Of a DNA stretch of 8,941 nucleotides, positions 7,359-8,941 are shown piece after piece. The notes under the pieces were generated by a model, which saw only the letters and a list, made by a program, of their open reading frames with translations, had not been told where the DNA came from and made no database searches. Position 1 is the first letter of the stretch. Each line of letters begins with the position of its first letter. Location: contig JAEWTV010000095.1 in the NCBI GenBank assembly GCA_023397675.1, forward strand, positions 1 to 8,941. Direction: 5' to 3'. This stretch comes from Bacillota bacterium (GTDB lineage: Bacteria > Bacillota > Clostridia > Acetivibrionales > JANLFN01). Both the position numbers and the translations under genes were made by a program.

Positions 7359-8941
7359 AAGATTAAGAAAAAAATTATTGTAATGCTAATTACTGCGGCG
7401 ATGATGCTGCAACAGCTACCGGTTGCTTTTGCTGCCGATACAGCTCCTATGGAGCAATTCAGCCTTACTCCAGGCAGCACCTATTATTTTAACCTGTCGA
7501 CACAAAGCGTTCCTGGAACTGTAAATGGTGATCTGCCTGATACCAGCCTGAAATGGGTGCCCTTTACCTATGTCGGGACGGTTAATGCCTATTCCCGAAC
7601 TGTAGCAGGCGCTAGCACCGAGCAAACCGTCAGCGTCAATAATCGCAGCCTGTTTGTGGCAGATTACAATGTGACGAAAGCGGTTTCTTGGGACGAGTTG
7701 AACAGCAACAGCCTTATTTTCGGCAAAAGCTACAGCAGCAGCGGCGTTTCCTACAAGCTTCGATCGCTGTCTGTTGGGAGCAACATCACCGGGAGCGGAG
7801 AAAGCCTACGAGGTCTTCCGCTTACAAATGAATGGGATGGAATTCTGAATAAGAATACAAACTTCATAAAAAACACCTCCGGACTGTATTCCTGGGGGCA
7901 GGATACGAATTTGAGTGTAACTGGGGAGCGGTATCTCCGTGGAAATAGCTCGCCCCGTGGGGTGTGGACAGCCGGGACTTCGTGGGCTACAAACACCTGC
8001 TTCCGTCCGGCACTTGAAATCACATCTGCCGCTGGCACCGGGTTGAAAACGGTTACCTTTGATATGGGTGTCAACGGTACGCTGGGCGGAGGTTCACTTT
8101 CCTCCGCCACGGTGGTTTATACCGGAACTCTGACCCTGCCGGAGATCACGACGGTAAACGGCTTCAACTACACTGAACCCGGTCCGGGAAGACTAAGCTG
8201 GTATGACGGCAAAACTTATTATACGCCAGGAACAGCTCTTAGCAGCCTGCCATCCGGAACAACATTGAAAGCGGGCTATGACGGGGTGATAAAGGAGCAA
8301 TTCACACTTACTCCAGGCGGTACCTATTATTTTGACCTGACGGCACAGGGCATTCCTGGCACTGTAAACGCTGCTCTGCCCGATACCAGTCTGAAATGGG
8401 TGCCATTTACCTATGCCGGGACGGTAAATGCCTATTCGCGTACCACTGAGGGCATCAGTCAGAAGGCTACGGTATCTGTCAATGATCGCAGCTTATTTGT
8501 GGCAGATTACAATGTAACAAACACAGTATCTTGGAATGACTTGAACAGTGCGAGCCTTATCTTTGGCAAAAGCTACGATAAAGGCAACATTTCCTACAAG
8601 CTTAGATCACTGTCTATGGGCAGCGGCAGTAACAATAAAACCGGGGATGAGCAACGGTGCGCTCCGGAAAGCAATGAATGGGATCAACTTTTGAATAAAA
8701 AAGCGGTCTATATTAAAAATTCTACCTCAATTGGTTCCTGGGGGCAGGATACCTCTGTAGATCAAACAGCATACCGGACATTCCGTGGGGCAGACTTGAA
8801 TCGCGGCGTTCATAATGCGGAGCCAGTGGCTGTACGTCAGGATATTGGTTTCCGCCCTACGCTTGAAATTAAGTCTACTGCCGGCACTGGTTTGAAAACA
8901 GTTACCTTTGATATGGGGTCCAACGGTACACTGGGCAGTGG
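7356..8941 (+). CDS. Secreted tandem-repeat surface protein, 3' truncated by window edge
   Basis: ATG at 7356 opens a frame that has no stop through the right edge, giving 528 complete codons. Residues 1-26 are a signal peptide: KIKKK basic head, hydrophobic core, and likely cleavage after VAFA before ADTA. Residues 33-313 are a first 281-residue repeat and residues 314 onward are a second copy, cut at 8941. Each repeat has a front half (EQFxLTPGxTYYF, LPDTSLKWVPFTY, GTVNAYSR, RSLFVADYNVT, SLIFGKSY, SYKLRSLS) and a rear half (NEWDxxLNK, SWGQDT, FRPxLEI, GTGLKTVTFDMG). The rear half is shared with the left-hand surface protein, so this gene probably also ends in Ig-like and SLH modules, though none is visible. 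Its GC of about 50-55% exceeds that of the regulator and permease (~37%). No catalytic motif is recognised; a structural or adhesive role is inference. The close gap suggests possible readthrough from the DUF2442 gene. Confidence 0.92.
   Translation, partial: MKIKKKIIVMLITAAMMLQQLPVAFAADTAPMEQFSLTPGSTYYFNLSTQSVPGTVNGDLPDTSLKWVPFTYVGTVNAYSRTVAGASTEQTVSVNNRSLFVADYNVTKAVSWDELNSNSLIFGKSYSSSGVSYKLRSLSVGSNITGSGESLRGLPLTNEWDGILNKNTNFIKNTSGLYSWGQDTNLSVTGERYLRGNSSPRGVWTAGTSWATNTCFRPALEITSAAGTGLKTVTFDMGVNGTLGGGSLSSATVVYTGTLTLPEITTVNGFNYTEPGPGRLSWYDGKTYYTPGTALSSLPSGTTLKAGYDGVIKEQFTLTPGGTYYFDLTAQGIPGTVNAALPDTSLKWVPFTYAGTVNAYSRTTEGISQKATVSVNDRSLFVADYNVTNTVSWNDLNSASLIFGKSYDKGNISYKLRSLSMGSGSNNKTGDEQRCAPESNEWDQLLNKKAVYIKNSTSIGSWGQDTSVDQTAYRTFRGADLNRGVHNAEPVAVRQDIGFRPTLEIKSTAGTGLKTVTFDMGSNGTLGS
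7452..8294 (+). repeat. 281-residue tandem repeat, copy 1 of the right gene
   Basis: The unit begins at EQFSLTPG and ends before EQFTLTPG at 8295, an exact period of 843 nt. The front half is well conserved with copy 2. The rear half (from 7791) resembles the left-hand gene (about 78% over 49 residues) more than copy 2 (about 40% over the same stretch). It ends with SWYDGKTYYTPGTAL ... GTTLKAGYDG, a beta-rich closing segment also present in the left gene as WYSGSTFYAPGAT. Confidence 0.88.
8295..8941 (+). repeat. 281-residue tandem repeat, copy 2 of the right gene, cut by window edge
   Basis: It starts EQFTLTPGGTYYFDL and keeps LPDTSLKWVPFTY, GTVNAYSR, RSLFVADYNVT and SLIFGKSY almost unchanged from copy 1. 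Its rear half has diverged: GDEQRCAPESNEWDQ replaces the LRGLPLTNEWD region and the loop before FRPTLEI is different. TTCCTGGGGGCAGGATAC (8735-8752), coding for the SWGQDT core, is nevertheless preserved at DNA level. The sequence ends within NGTLGSG. Confidence 0.85.

Noticed and set aside
7751..8110. 119-codon minus-strand open frame in the right repeat gene (and its counterpart at 48-338)
   Set aside because: Both are antisense shadows of the conserved repeat. Their similarity to each other simply reflects the paralogy of the + strand genes.

Overview
The window looks like chromosomal or contig DNA from a low-GC Gram-positive anaerobe of the class Clostridia, possibly Ruminiclostridium-like. 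The genus is inference; no rRNA, tRNA or single-copy marker gene is present to settle it. The evidence is strong purine-rich ribosome binding sites, AT-rich intergenic DNA, a cell-surface protein ending in three S-layer homology (SLH) modules, and a secreted protein with a Gram-positive style signal peptide.

Layout. Positions 1-2931 (+) hold the 3' part of a very large surface protein gene whose start lies left of the window. In order it has the last part of a ~280-residue extracellular repeat, several Ig-like beta-sandwich modules, a Pro-rich linker, an uncharacterised pre-anchor domain and three SLH modules. A hairpin terminator follows and overlaps the stop of the next, convergent gene. 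Positions 6863-3003 (-) form a two-gene unit: a MalT-like STAND ATPase regulator with a LuxR-type helix-turn-helix, then 18 nt later an APC-family permease. A good sigma-A type promoter with an embedded pair of 18-nt direct repeats precedes the regulator. Divergent from it is a small DUF2442 gene (about 7058-7315, +) that seems to start at ATT behind a strong Shine-Dalgarno sequence. Forty nucleotides later begins a second large secreted protein gene (7356 to the right edge, +), with a signal peptide and tandem copies of a 281-residue repeat. It runs off the window.

How the parts relate. The two edge genes are paralogs. The left gene begins in the window at the same point of the repeat that the right gene reaches at 7791, and this segment is about 78% identical in protein over its first 49 residues. 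If the two genes share an architecture, each would be signal peptide, n x 281-residue repeat, Ig-like modules, SLH anchor: a long fibre-like surface protein tethered to secondary cell-wall polysaccharide. The regulator and permease form a separate, lower-GC module lying between these two directly repeated genes. The regulator plausibly controls its own promoter and the permease in response to a small molecule that cannot be named from sequence.

I see no tRNA, rRNA, CRISPR array, transposase or riboswitch. The only gene-poor stretch is the ~190-nt divergent promoter region at 6864-7057. The most novel-looking items are the 281-residue repeat family, the apparent ATT start, and the direct repeats in the regulator promoter.
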